Assembly: GCF_001510645.1 (NCBI RefSeq)
Contig: NZ_LMVB01000003.1
Span: 372,001-436,000 of the forward strand
Source: Paenibacillus sp. FJAT-29882
GTDB lineage: Bacteria > Bacillota > Bacilli > Bacillales > DSM-1321
Reading direction: 5' to 3'
DNA: 64,000 bases
Each line of letters starts with the position of its first letter. The first letter of the stretch is position 1. A model generated the notes under the pieces. That model was not told where the DNA came from and made no database searches. It saw only the letters and a program-made list of their open reading frames with translations. Positions 7,898-16,555 of this stretch are shown here, in pieces. A program made the position numbers and the translations under genes.

Positions 7898-9076
7898 ATG
7901 AGAGAAGCGGTAATAGTAGCTGGAGCAAGAACGCCAGTTGGGAAAGCGAAAAAAGGCTCTCTTGCAAAAGTACGCCCGGATGACTTAGGTGCTCTTGTTG
8001 TGAAAGAGACATTAAAACGTGCTGGCGATTATGAAGGAAACATTGATGATTTAATCATTGGTTGTGCCATGCCAGAAGCAGAACAAGGCTTAAACATGGC
8101 AAGAAACATTGGTGCACTGGCCGGCTTGCCTCATTCTGTGCCGGCCATTACGATCAATCGCTATTGTTCAAGTGGTTTGAACAGTATTGCCTATGGTGCA
8201 GAAAGAATCATGCTCGGGTTTAGCGATACAGTCATTGCCGGTGGAGCAGAATCAATGAGTATGGTGCCAATGATGGGACATGTAACTCGTCCGAATGCGA
8301 AGCTCGCAGAAACGGCTCCTGAGTATTATATGGGAATGGGGCATACAGCTGAAGAAGTAGCGAAGAAATTCGGCATCTCTCGTGAAGACCAAGATGCTTT
8401 TGCAGTTCGTAGCCATCAAAAAGCTGCAAAAGCAATTGCGAATGGAAAATTTGCTGATGAGATTGTTCCTGTTGACGTGACGATTCATTCTGTTGGTGCA
8501 GATTTAAAGCCAGAGTCAAGAAGCTATCAATTTACGACAGACGAAGGTGTACGTGAAGGGACCACGATAGATATTCTAAGCAAATTACGACCAGCCTTTT
8601 CAGTAATGGGATCCGTAACAGCGGGTAATGCATCACAAACAAGTGATGGAGCGGCGGCTGTTATGGTCATGGATCGAGAGAAAGCAACTTCACATGGCTT
8701 GGTTCCATTGGGGAAATTTCGTTCATTTGCAGTAGCTGGCGTTCCTCCTGAAATCATGGGGATTGGTCCGGTAGCGGCGATACCTAAAGCATTAAAACTA
8801 GCGGGACTTGCGCTCTCAGATATTGGTTTATTTGAATTGAATGAAGCGTTTGCTTCTCAATCGATCCAAATCATCCGTGAGCTTGGTCTAAATGAAGAAA
8901 TTGTGAACGTAAATGGCGGTGCAATTGCCCTCGGCCATCCACTTGGTTGTACCGGTGCAAAATTAACACTTAGCCTGCTTCATGAAATGAAACGAAAGAA
9001 TCAGCAATTTGGAGTAGTAACAATGTGTATCGGCGGCGGAATGGGAGCTGCTGGAGTATTTGAATTGATCGGGTAA
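7898..9076 (+). CDS. fadA: Acetyl-CoA C-acyltransferase (3-ketoacyl-CoA thiolase) FadA
   Basis: 392 residues, full length. Nucleophilic cysteine in [10 protein letters not shown] (about 85-94), [11 protein letters not shown] near the C-terminus, and the second active cysteine in [10 protein letters not shown]. It cleaves 3-ketoacyl-CoA to acetyl-CoA and a shortened acyl-CoA, the last beta-oxidation step. GAAAGGAGGG precedes the ATG. Probably co-transcribed with fadN and fadE, though each gap carries a repeat. Confidence 0.96.
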   Translation: MREAVIVAGARTPVGKAKKGSLAKVRPDDLGALVVKETLKRAGDYEGNIDDLIIGCAMPEAEQGLNMARNIGALAGLPHSVPAITINRYCSSGLNSIAYGAERIMLGFSDTVIAGGAESMSMVPMMGHVTRPNAKLAETAPEYYMGMGHTAEEVAKKFGISREDQDAFAVRSHQKAAKAIANGKFADEIVPVDVTIHSVGADLKPESRSYQFTTDEGVREGTTIDILSKLRPAFSVMGSVTAGNASQTSDGAAAVMVMDREKATSHGLVPLGKFRSFAVAGVPPEIMGIGPVAAIPKALKLAGLALSDIGLFELNEAFASQSIQIIRELGLNEEIVNVNGGAIALGHPLGCTGAKLTLSLLHEMKRKNQQFGVVTMCIGGGMGAAGVFELIG

Positions 9077-9096
9077 TAACTTGTGCGGTAGAAAAA

Positions 9097-9179
9097 AGGG
9101 GTCTGACCCCGAAGTCAACTTCCGGAGATAAGGCGATTTAAGTGGAATTTACAGATTGATTAATTGAGGGGTCTGACCC
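9097..9179. repeat. Family A type sequence with two GGGGTCTGACCC cores (A2)
   Basis: GGGGTCTGACCCC at about 9098 and GGGGTCTGACCC at about 9168 flank 60 bp. Each core is a palindrome around one base, and together they can form a larger cruciform. It occupies the fadA-fadE gap. Confidence 0.6.
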
Positions 9180-9206
9180 AATGATCAGATTAGGAGGCAC
9201 GAGAAG

Positions 9207-10991
9207 ATGGCTAACGAAACTGAAAAGTTAATCAAAGGCGGCGGTTTTTTAGTAGAAGACATTACGTATGATCAAATGTTCACCCCAGAGGATTACACAG
9301 ACGAGCAAAAAATGATTGCAAAAACAACGGAGGATTTCGTCATTAATAAGGTAGTACCAGAAGTTGAATATTTAGAGAAGCACGAATTCGATCGTTCAGT
9401 AAAATTGTTGAAACAAGCCGGTGACCTTGGACTACTAGGAGCGGATGTTCCAGAAGAATACGGTGGACTCGGTCTTGATAAAGTCAGCTCAGCATTAATT
9501 GCTGAAAAAATGTCTCGTGCAGGTGGTTTCGGAATTACACACGGTGCTCATGTAGGAATTGGATCTCTGCCAATCGTTCTTTTCGGGAACGAAGATCAAA
9601 AACAAAAATACCTGCCATTGCTTGCAACTGGTGAAAAAATTGCCGCTTACGCTTTGACTGAGCCGAGCTCAGGCTCAGATGCTTTAGGAGCAAAAACCGT
9701 AGCAAAACTGAATGAAAAAGGAACTCACTACGTATTAAACGGTGAAAAACAATGGATCACCAATTCAGCTTTTGCAGATGTATTCATTGTATATGCAAAA
9801 ATCGATGGGGAAAAATTCTCAGCATTTATCATTGAACGTGAATTCACTGGTGTATCTGTCGGTGCTGAAGAGAAGAAAATGGGTATCAAGAGTTCGTCTA
9901 CACGTACGTTGATCCTAGAAGATGCCGAAGTGCCGGTTGAGAATCTTCTTGGTGAAGCTGGTCGTGGACACGTTATTGCTTTCAATATTTTAAATGTCGG
10001 ACGTTATAAATTAGGTGTAGGTGTAGTCGGTGGAGCTAAGCGTGCCTTCGAATTGACCGCTAGCTATACGAACCAAAGGCAACAATTTAAAACAGCCATA
10101 TCTTCTTTTAACTTAACAAAGGAGAAATTGGCGACAATGGCTGCGAGAATTTATGCAGCAGAAAGTTCTGTTTACCGTACAGTTGGTCTTTTTGAACAAA
10201 GAATGAGTCAGCTGTCTGATGAAGAGGTAAAAGACGGCAAGGCCGTTGCAGCATCCATTGCCGAATATGCGATTGAATGTTCATTAAATAAATTCTTTGC
10301 GACTGAAGTTTTGGACTATGTTGTGGACGAAGGCGTTCAGCTACATGGAGGCTATGGTTTCATGCAAGAATACGAAATTGAACGTGCATACCGTGATTCC
10401 AGAATCAATCGTATCTTTGAAGGAACGAATGAAATCAATCGTTTATTGGTGCCGGGAACATTCTTGAAAAAAGCGTTAAAAGGCGAATTGCCCCTTCTGC
10501 AAAAAGCTCAAACTCTAAAAGAAGAGTTATTGATGATGATGCCTGAGGAACCAGGTGATGAGCTATTGGCACAAGAAAAAATGCTAGTAAGAAATGCAAA
10601 GAAAATCGCTTTGCTTGCTGCAGGGCTCGCTGCACAAAAATTCGGACCTAAGCTTGAAGAAGAGCAAGAAATTCTAGTGAACATTGCTGATATTGCATCT
10701 CTTACTTATGCCGCTGAATCAGTTCTTTTACGTACAGAAAAAGCAATCGCTACAACTGGAATAGAAAAGAACCAACAAAAAGTTCTTTACACAGAAATCT
10801 TCGTTCAAGAAGCGTTCAATGAAATCGAGCAGCATGTAAAAGAAACATTAATTGCTGTAGAAGTAGGTGACCCATTGCGTATCATGCTTTCTTCCCTTCG
10901 CAAATTAACTAGACACATGCCAATCAATGTTATTGCCAAAAAGCGTGAAACCTCTGTTAAATTAATTGAAGCAGGAAAATTTGTGTTATAA
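9207..10991 (+). CDS. fadE: Acyl-CoA dehydrogenase FadE
   Basis: 594 residues: an acyl-CoA dehydrogenase core of about 400 plus a C-terminal helical extension, as in the FadE/VLCAD-like branch. Visible marks are LTEPSSGSDA, WITNSAFADVF, the Arg-rich QRQQF segment and GGYGFMQEYEIERAYRDSR with FEGTNEI, which holds the likely catalytic Glu. It does the FAD-dependent first oxidation of acyl-CoA. The ATG follows TTAGGAGGCACGAGAAG. The TAA stop coincides with the ATAAA end of a long family B element. Confidence 0.95.
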   Translation: MANETEKLIKGGGFLVEDITYDQMFTPEDYTDEQKMIAKTTEDFVINKVVPEVEYLEKHEFDRSVKLLKQAGDLGLLGADVPEEYGGLGLDKVSSALIAEKMSRAGGFGITHGAHVGIGSLPIVLFGNEDQKQKYLPLLATGEKIAAYALTEPSSGSDALGAKTVAKLNEKGTHYVLNGEKQWITNSAFADVFIVYAKIDGEKFSAFIIEREFTGVSVGAEEKKMGIKSSSTRTLILEDAEVPVENLLGEAGRGHVIAFNILNVGRYKLGVGVVGGAKRAFELTASYTNQRQQFKTAISSFNLTKEKLATMAARIYAAESSVYRTVGLFEQRMSQLSDEEVKDGKAVAASIAEYAIECSLNKFFATEVLDYVVDEGVQLHGGYGFMQEYEIERAYRDSRINRIFEGTNEINRLLVPGTFLKKALKGELPLLQKAQTLKEELLMMMPEEPGDELLAQEKMLVRNAKKIALLAAGLAAQKFGPKLEEEQEILVNIADIASLTYAAESVLLRTEKAIATTGIEKNQQKVLYTEIFVQEAFNEIEQHVKETLIAVEVGDPLRIMLSSLRKLTRHMPINVIAKKRETSVKLIEAGKFVL

Positions 10992-11315
10992 AGTGAAACT
11001 TCAATAAGTGGGGGGAGCTTCATCCCCCACTTATTGTTAGTCCCGTTCTAGAGTCACTAATATCTCCGCGCAGCGTAGATAAAGCGACTCTACGAACCCG
11101 ATTCAATGAATCACAGACTAAGTACGCCGCGTCCTGCGGCAACGTCTGTGTGACCCACATCCTGTGGGCCTCAACTAAACCTTTGAAAATCACAAAGGTA
11201 AGTTTCACTGTATCTCACCAATCGGGCTTTTACAGGCAGTTATCCTCCAACTAGGCTTCCTCGATTCCTCTGAGCCTTGAGGTGGGGGTTTTACTGCCCG
11301 TTAATGCGGGATAAA
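10988..11315 (-). repeat. Long bcr1-like family B element with extra structured module (B5)
   Basis: Ends ATAAAGTGAAACTTC and TTAATGCGGGATAAA. The usual two hairpins are separated by an insert of about 200 nt bearing GAGTC/GACTC arms, CACAGAC/GTCTGTG around GCCGC/GCGGC, CCCAC/GTGGG and ACCTTTG/CAAAGGT. Similar modules occur at 24445 and 35722. Confidence 0.9.
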
Positions 11316-11463
11316 TTTAGAAACGAGAAAAGATTCCCGATTCGGACCTAGAGTTTAAGCATCTCCAGTGTTCAATATTTCTGGGAGTCTTTTTCTATTT
11401 TCGTTGCTGAATCTTTTGTGTTGCTATTGAAAAAAGGGTATTCTATCAATAGGTGGTGAGAAA

Positions 11464-11820
11464 ATGTCCTTAACATTTTATTGGTATCCAAAATGCGGAA
11501 CTTGCCGCAATGCTAAGAAGTGGCTTGATGCACATGAACTTACATACAAAGACATCCACATCGCGGAAAATCCGCCTTCAAGTTCTGAATTGAAAGAGTT
11601 GTTCCATAACAGTGGTCTCGATTTAAAGAAATTCTTCAACACAAGTGGTCAAAAGTATCGTGAATTGGGTTTAAAGGATCGTTTGAAAGAGGCATCTGAA
11701 CAAGAAATGTTGGAAATTCTGGCTTCTGATGGGATGTTAATAAAACGTCCGATTGTTACGGATGGCAGGAAAGTAACGGTAGGTTTTAAAGAAGAAGAAT
11801 TTGAGAAGAACTGGATCTAA
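11464..11820 (+). CDS. yusI: ArsC/Spx-family protein YusI
   Basis: 118 residues, ArsC/Spx thioredoxin-like fold, with a CGTC redox pair at positions 12-15 (WYPKCGTCRNAKKWL) and the late IKRPIVTDGRKVTVGF strand. The family includes Spx and ArsC-like reductases; the RPIV motif is shared by both, so the substrate is uncertain. GGTGGTGAG precedes the ATG. It stands immediately before gcvH, as in B. subtilis. Confidence 0.85.
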   Translation: MSLTFYWYPKCGTCRNAKKWLDAHELTYKDIHIAENPPSSSELKELFHNSGLDLKKFFNTSGQKYRELGLKDRLKEASEQEMLEILASDGMLIKRPIVTDGRKVTVGFKEEEFEKNWI

Positions 11821-11897
11821 AGTTTGTACTTCCAAATTGAAAAATCTACTTATATACTATAAGAGAGTTACTACTACATACTTGGAGGGATTTACTA

Positions 11898-12281
11898 ATG
11901 ACAACACCAAAAGAATTACGTTATTCAGAAGAACATGAATGGGTAAAAACAGAAGGCGAAACGGTTCGTATCGGGATTACACACTTTGCGCAATCAGAGC
12001 TTGGTGATATTGTGTTTGTTGAGCTTCCAGAAGTAGGCGATGAAATTAAAGCGGACGAGCCATTCGGTAGCGTTGAATCTGTAAAAACGGTTTCTGAATT
12101 ATACGCACCGATCAGTGGTAAAGTCGTTGCAGTGAATGAGGATCTAAATGATAGCCCTGAGTTTGTAAACGAGTCTCCTTATGAGAAGGCTTGGATGGTG
12201 GTAGTCGAGCCGTCTGACAGCACTGAAATTGAGAAATTAATGACAGCAGAGGCATACGAAGAAATGACTAACGAAGGATAA
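11898..12281 (+). CDS. gcvH: Glycine cleavage system H protein
   Basis: 127 residues, complete. The lipoyl-lysine lies in [16 protein letters not shown] (Lys about 63). GcvH carries the aminomethyl group between the P, T and L proteins; in Bacillus it is also the lipoate acceptor from which LipL passes lipoyl groups to the other complexes. lipA is in the same window at 30919. TTGGAGGG precedes the ATG. The P and T genes are not here. Confidence 0.96.
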   Translation: MTTPKELRYSEEHEWVKTEGETVRIGITHFAQSELGDIVFVELPEVGDEIKADEPFGSVESVKTVSELYAPISGKVVAVNEDLNDSPEFVNESPYEKAWMVVVEPSDSTEIEKLMTAEAYEEMTNEG

Positions 12282-12291
12282 GATGTTAAAT

Positions 12292-12326
12292 GAGGAAGGC
12301 TGTAGCAATGGTCTTCCTTGTTTATT
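12292..12326 (+). terminator. Weak terminator after gcvH
   Basis: AGGAAG and CTTCCT arms around a 14-nt loop, followed by TTGTTTATT. Probably partial, since yusF starts 60 bp later. Confidence 0.45.
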
Positions 12327-12388
12327 ATTCGGGCAATAGGTAGGCCACTTGTTTCAAGTTTCTAGTATTTTGAAAGAACTCAAGATGG

Positions 12389-12751
12389 GTGATGATGTTG
12401 TTCATGCAGTCTGAGGTTGAAAAAATTCTTATTGTCGAAGGAACTTCTGATAAGCGTCAAGTAAAAAAGATTTTGAACGAAGATGTAGAGATTATCTGTA
12501 CAAACGGAACAATCTCTTTAGTAAGATTGGATGAACTTGTGGAGGAATTGGAAGACAAGGATGTATATATCCTCGTTGATGCAGATAAATCTGGAGAAAA
12601 GCTTCGGAAACAGCTGATGCGCGAAATGCCAAACGCTTCTCATATTTATATAGACAAAATGTATCGTCAAGTAGCGGATGCTCCGCTAAAACATCTTTCA
12701 ACTATGCTACTGGCAGCCAAAATAGACGTGAAAGTGGAATATTTAGAATAG
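12389..12751 (+). CDS. yusF: Toprim-domain protein YusF
   Basis: About 120 residues, essentially one Toprim domain: the acidic VEGTSDKRQVKKIL motif near the N-terminus and VDADKSGEKLRKQL in the middle (DxD-type metal site). Related to RNase M5-type nucleases, but the specific activity is unknown. Several ATG codons are clustered at the start after GATGGGTG, so the exact N-terminus is uncertain by a few residues. It probably forms a unit with yusE, 3-15 bp downstream. Confidence 0.85.
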   Translation: MMMLFMQSEVEKILIVEGTSDKRQVKKILNEDVEIICTNGTISLVRLDELVEELEDKDVYILVDADKSGEKLRKQLMREMPNASHIYIDKMYRQVADAPLKHLSTMLLAAKIDVKVEYLE

Positions 12752-12766
12752 AGGATGAGTGTTACC

Positions 12767-13078
12767 ATGCAAGAATGGAATGAAACAGAATTAAATGACG
12801 CGATTCAACGGGATAAGACGGTTTGTTTATATTTGTATACCCCGATGTGTGGAACTTGTCAGGTCGCTTCAAAAATGCTGACTGTTGCGTTAGAGCTTTA
12901 TCCTGAATTAAAAAGCGGTAAGATGAATATGAACTATAGCCCAGCTATTTCGACGCAATATAAAGTAGAAAGTGTTCCTTGCTTGCTGCTTTTTAAAGAA
13001 GGACAATTGATTGAAAAAGTTTATGCTTTTCAATCAGTACCGTATCTTTATGCTCTCTTAAAGGAGCTAGAATCATGA
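12767..13078 (+). CDS. yusE: Thioredoxin-like protein YusE
   Basis: 103 residues with a thioredoxin fold: CLYLYTPMCGTCQVASKML holds the CGTC active-site pair at about residues 29-32, and VESVPCLLLFKEG the cis-Pro region. Probably a cytosolic thiol-disulfide exchange protein. ATG 12767 is preferred over 12755 because AGAGGATGAG lies 11 nt before it and overlaps the alternative. Order gcvH-yusF-yusE mirrors B. subtilis. Confidence 0.85.
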   Translation: MQEWNETELNDAIQRDKTVCLYLYTPMCGTCQVASKMLTVALELYPELKSGKMNMNYSPAISTQYKVESVPCLLLFKEGQLIEKVYAFQSVPYLYALLKELES

Positions 13079-13107
13079 AGAACGATTTTCTATACTACGG
13101 ATTCATG

Positions 13108-13146
13108 CCCGAATGATGGAGAAGCTTGCTATCCATTATTCGGGTA
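13108..13146 (+). terminator. Terminator-like hairpin after yusE
   Basis: CCCGAATGATGGA and TCCATTATTCGGG pair along 13 bp with one G.U pair, followed by TATTTGCTATTCATTT. It probably ends the gcvH-yusF-yusE transcript. Confidence 0.55.
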
Positions 13147-13333
13147 TTTGCTATTCATTTGATGAGAACCGTTTACATATTCATTGTGGATCCTATTAAG
13201 GGATTGATCTTTAAACGTCTATTTCTCGGGAAATAATGACAAGAAATGCTTTTTGATGAAAGTTTTGTCGAAGGAAAGAGAGTAACGTCTGATCGTGGGA
13301 TGAAAAAAGCTGTGAAATAAAAGAAAGATGAGG
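13147..13333. other. Intergenic stretch with only short broken frames
   Basis: An ATGA overlap at the yusE stop opens a frame that closes after 13 codons; two other 24-codon frames follow (MRTVYIFIVDPIKGLIF and MLFDESFVEGKRV). In B. subtilis yusD lies at this place, so a decayed gene is possible, but I cannot recognise one. Confidence 0.25.
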
Positions 13334-13362
13334 TTGACTGGCATTATTGCTCATGATATATT
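13334..13362 (+). promoter_or_regulatory. Sigma-A-like promoter of the O-acetylhomoserine sulfhydrylase unit
   Basis: TTGACT and TATATT with a 17-bp spacer, about 38 bp before the S box. Confidence 0.7.
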
Positions 13363-13399
13363 TATCACAAGAACAATTTACCGAAAATTAAATTAATTT

Positions 13400-13502
13400 C
13401 TTATCAAGAGTGGTGGAGGAACTGGTCCTATGAAGCCCGGCAACCGGTATGTAATTCATACACGGTGCTAATTCCAGCAGAGTATTAGCTCTGGAAGATA
13501 AG
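13400..13502 (+). promoter_or_regulatory. SAM-I riboswitch (S box)
   Basis: P1 arms CTTATC and GATAAG enclose CAAGAGTGGTGGAGG, the conserved ATGAAGCCCGGCAACC and GGTGCTAATTCC. This is the classic S-box layout, turning off methionine genes when S-adenosylmethionine is high. A terminator follows. Confidence 0.95.
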
Positions 13503-13515
13503 GAGAGTTTATAAT

Positions 13516-13545
13516 AAACCTCTTCTTAAAGAAGTGGTTTTTTTT
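13516..13545 (+). terminator. S-box expression-platform terminator
   Basis: AAACCTCTTC and GAAGTGGTTT pair around TTAAA and run into eight T. Confidence 0.85.
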
Positions 13546-13613
13546 GATTCTCATATACCTATCATTGCGGAGCGAATAGGATCGTAAAAATGAAGAAATG
13601 GGAGTGGGACTAC

Positions 13614-14927
13614 ATGGGAGAAGAAAAAAACAATTATCGTTTTGAGACATTGAGTGTACATGGGGGATTAGAGGCAGATCCGGTAACTGGAGCAAGATCA
13701 TTGCCGATTTACCAAAGTAATGCTTTCGCGTTCAAAAGTACGGAGCATGCTGCTAATTTGTTCGGATTAAAAGAGCCTGGGTACATTTATTCAAGAATAC
13801 ATAATCCGACAGTTACAACCTTTGAGGAAAGAGTGGCCTTATTGGAAGGTGGAATTGGTGCTTTAGCGGTATCGAGCGGAATGGCTGCAATCACTTTAGC
13901 CATTTTAAATATTGCTGGTGCGGGAGATGAAATTGTAGCAGCTTCAACTTTATATGGGGGTACATATAATTTATTTGCCAATACACTTCCGAAATATGGG
14001 ATAAAGGTCCGATTTGTTTCACCTGATGATCCTGAAAATTTCAGAGATGCGATTACTTCACGAACAAGAGCAGTTTTTGCAGAAATAATCGGCAATCCAA
14101 GTTTGCGTGTGTTTGATATTGAAGCTGTGGCTGACATTGCACATGAAGCAGGCGTTCCGCTCATTATCGATAACACGTTTGCTACTCCATATCTTTGCAG
14201 ACCGATTGAGTTTGGCGCGGATATTGTCGTTCATTCCGCAACAAAATGGCTGCTTGGAAATGGAACAACAATGGGGGGAATCATTGTAGACGCAGGGAAA
14301 TTCGATTATAATTCACCTAATTTCCCAGGGTTCACTGAACCAGATCCAAGCTATGACGGAATCGTTTATGCAGAAGCAGTTGGTCCAGCCGCCTTTATTA
14401 CCAAAGCACGTGTACAGCTACTCCGAGATCTTGGACCAGCATTAAGTCCGCAGAGTGCTTTCCAATTCGCAATTGGGCTGGAAACATTGCATGTGAGGAT
14501 GAAGGAACATATTTTGAATACAAAGATTATCATCGACTATCTGCAAAATCATCCAGCTGTCTCATGGGTCTACTATCCTGGTAATGAAGATCATCCTGAT
14601 AAGAGCTTGGCTGACAAATATTTGCCAAAAGGAGCAGGTTCGATTGTGACGTTTGGCATTAAAGGTGGCAGAGAAGCAGGTGCGAATCTGATCAATTCCA
14701 TTCGCCTATGGTCTCATGTAGCCAATGTTGGGGATGCGAAGAGCTTAATCATCCATCCTGCGAGCACGACGCATCAGCAACTTTCAGTCAAAGAACTTGA
14801 AAAATCAGGTGTGTCTGAGGATTTGGTACGTTTATCGGTTGGAATTGAGAATGCCCAAGACTTAATCGATGATCTTGAACAAGCGATTGAAAAAGCTACA
14901 GGCATTCATTCACTTGCGGTAAAATAA
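13614..14927 (+). CDS. metY: O-acetylhomoserine sulfhydrylase (homocysteine synthase)
   Basis: About 437 residues, cystathionine-gamma-synthase-type PLP fold. SSGMAAITLAI, the PLP-lysine motif VVHSATKWLLGNGTT and SIRLWSHVANVGDAKSL with HPASTTH are the marks of the MetY/Met17 branch, which is longer than MetB or MetI (about 380). It makes homocysteine directly from O-acetylhomoserine and sulfide. ATG 13614 is preferred (GGGAG 9 nt before); ATG 13590 would add 8 residues. The S box upstream fits the role. Confidence 0.93.
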   Translation: MGEEKNNYRFETLSVHGGLEADPVTGARSLPIYQSNAFAFKSTEHAANLFGLKEPGYIYSRIHNPTVTTFEERVALLEGGIGALAVSSGMAAITLAILNIAGAGDEIVAASTLYGGTYNLFANTLPKYGIKVRFVSPDDPENFRDAITSRTRAVFAEIIGNPSLRVFDIEAVADIAHEAGVPLIIDNTFATPYLCRPIEFGADIVVHSATKWLLGNGTTMGGIIVDAGKFDYNSPNFPGFTEPDPSYDGIVYAEAVGPAAFITKARVQLLRDLGPALSPQSAFQFAIGLETLHVRMKEHILNTKIIIDYLQNHPAVSWVYYPGNEDHPDKSLADKYLPKGAGSIVTFGIKGGREAGANLINSIRLWSHVANVGDAKSLIIHPASTTHQQLSVKELEKSGVSEDLVRLSVGIENAQDLIDDLEQAIEKATGIHSLAVK

Positions 14928-15086
14928 TTTTTCCCACTTTTAAGCAGTAAGACCCCCACCTCGAGATTCTGAGCATGCTAAAAGAAGATAGGTGGGGGAT
15001 CAACTGCCCGTAAAAGATACAGTAGAACGGGACTAACAATCAGTAGGGGATGAAGAAAACCGCCACTGATTGAAGTTTCACTTTAT
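14928..15086 (+). repeat. bcr1-like family B element with a leftover of the long module (B6)
   Basis: Left end TTTTTCCCACTTTTAAGCAG, GACCCCCACC/AGGTGGGGG stem, then AGTAGAACGGGACTAACAAT, which is the distal edge of the insert found in the long copies, and the end GTTTCACTTTAT. It looks like an internal deletion of a long copy. Located 3' of metY. Confidence 0.85.
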
Positions 15087-15144
15087 CTAAAGGGATTGTT
15101 GCCAAGTTTTTTAACGATTTTTCAATAAATAGAAATATAATACA

Positions 15145-15174
15145 TTGACACTCTATCTTTTTGCATGGTATTAT
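15145..15174 (+). promoter_or_regulatory. Sigma-A-like promoter of metNPQ
   Basis: Consensus TTGACA and TATTAT with an 18-bp spacer, about 60 bp before the S box. Confidence 0.7.
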
Positions 15175-15232
15175 TCCAACGAAAACGAAATGAACTTTAA
15201 TTGATGATTTGTCAATTTCTTATACTTGTTTG

Positions 15233-15344
15233 CTCTTATCAAGAGAGGCGGAGGGATGTGCCCGATGAAGCCCGGCAACCGGCAAAGCTAATGCTTTGAA
15301 AAGGTGCCAATTCACGCAAAGCTGATTGCTTTGGGAGATGAGAG
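15233..15344 (+). promoter_or_regulatory. SAM-I riboswitch (S box) of metNPQ
   Basis: P1 arms CTCTTATC and GATGAGAG, AAGAGAGGCGGAGGG, GATGAAGCCCGGCAACC and AAGGTGCCAATTC occur in order. It should switch the methionine importer off at high SAM. Confidence 0.95.
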
Positions 15345-15360
15345 AAAGGTCTTTTTTCAC

Positions 15361-15394
15361 AATGCCTTTCTGCTCACGCGGAAAGGCATTTTTA
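15361..15394 (+). terminator. S-box expression-platform terminator of metNPQ
   Basis: AATGCCTTTC and GAAAGGCATT around TGCTCACGCG, followed by TTTAATTT. Confidence 0.85.
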
Positions 15395-15517
15395 ATTTCC
15401 GATTATGTAAATAAACAATGCATGAATGGAGCAGTTCGTGAAATCTTATTTAGTAGAAGGTTTTTACAAACAACATGAGTAGGTTCATAGGGTTTATTGC
15501 AAAAAGAGGTGAGTTCA

Positions 15518-16555
15518 ATGATAACATTGTCGAAAGTTAGTAAGGTATTCAGTACTAAATCCGTGCAATCAAAGCCAATTAAGGCTGTTGATGAAGTGAA
15601 TTTAACGATTAATAAAGGTGAAATATTTGGAATTATTGGGTATAGTGGCGCTGGAAAAAGTACCCTCATACGCATGCTGAATGGTCTAGAAACCCCTTCA
15701 TCGGGTTCTGTCGTAGTAGCAGGAAATACCATTTCAAGCATTAAAGGTCGTAACTTGCGAAAGGCACGTCAAGAGATTAGCATGATTTTTCAACATTTCA
15801 ACTTATTGTGGTCTCGTACTGTACACGATAATATCGCGTTTCCACTTGAAATTGCAGGTATAAAAAAAAGTGAACGCCAAAAACGAGTCAATGAATTAAT
15901 TAAGCTGGTTGGCTTAGAGGGCAGGGAGGGTGCCTACCCTTCTCAATTGAGTGGTGGACAAAAGCAAAGGGTTGGGATCGCCCGGGCATTAGCGAATAAC
16001 CCGAAAGTACTCCTTTGTGATGAGGCGACATCTGCACTTGATCCGCAAACAACGGACTCCATTCTAGAGCTTTTGGTCGATATTAATAAACGATTAGGGT
16101 TGACGATTGTACTTATTACTCATGAAATGCATGTCATCCAAAAAATTTGTCATCGGGTAGCCGTCATGGAAGGTGGCAGGATTGTTGAGCAAGGACCGGT
16201 TCTTGACGTATTTAGGAACCCTGCTGAACAAATAACAAAGCGGTTTGTTCAACAAGTAACGGAGCCTGAGGAAACGAAGGACACTGTGGAACATTTACTA
16301 GAGCACTATCCACAAGGCAAGGTTGTACAATTAACTTTTGTCGGCGAAAATACGGAAAGTCCACTAATTACAAAGCTTATTCGTAATTTTCAATTGGATG
16401 TTAATATCGTACAAGGAAAAATTTCGCAAACTCAACATGGATCGTATGGCACATTGTTTATTCATATGGATGGTAGTGATGAAGAAATCACCCACGCGAT
16501 TGAATTCATCAAAGAACAGCAGGTTGGCGTGGAGGTGATGTCAAGTGCTGAGTAA
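15518..16555 (+). CDS. metN: Methionine ABC importer ATP-binding protein MetN
   Basis: 345 residues. Walker A GYSGAGKST (about 38-46), Q-loop, signature LSGGQKQR, Walker B VLLCDEATSALD, His-loop LITHEM, and a C-terminal NIL (ACT-like) domain of about 100 residues that senses methionine. The ATG at 15518 follows AGAGGTG; the longer frame from a TTG adds seven unsupported residues. Overlaps metP by 11 bp. Confidence 0.96.
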   Translation: MITLSKVSKVFSTKSVQSKPIKAVDEVNLTINKGEIFGIIGYSGAGKSTLIRMLNGLETPSSGSVVVAGNTISSIKGRNLRKARQEISMIFQHFNLLWSRTVHDNIAFPLEIAGIKKSERQKRVNELIKLVGLEGREGAYPSQLSGGQKQRVGIARALANNPKVLLCDEATSALDPQTTDSILELLVDINKRLGLTIVLITHEMHVIQKICHRVAVMEGGRIVEQGPVLDVFRNPAEQITKRFVQQVTEPEETKDTVEHLLEHYPQGKVVQLTFVGENTESPLITKLIRNFQLDVNIVQGKISQTQHGSYGTLFIHMDGSDEEITHAIEFIKEQQVGVEVMSSAE

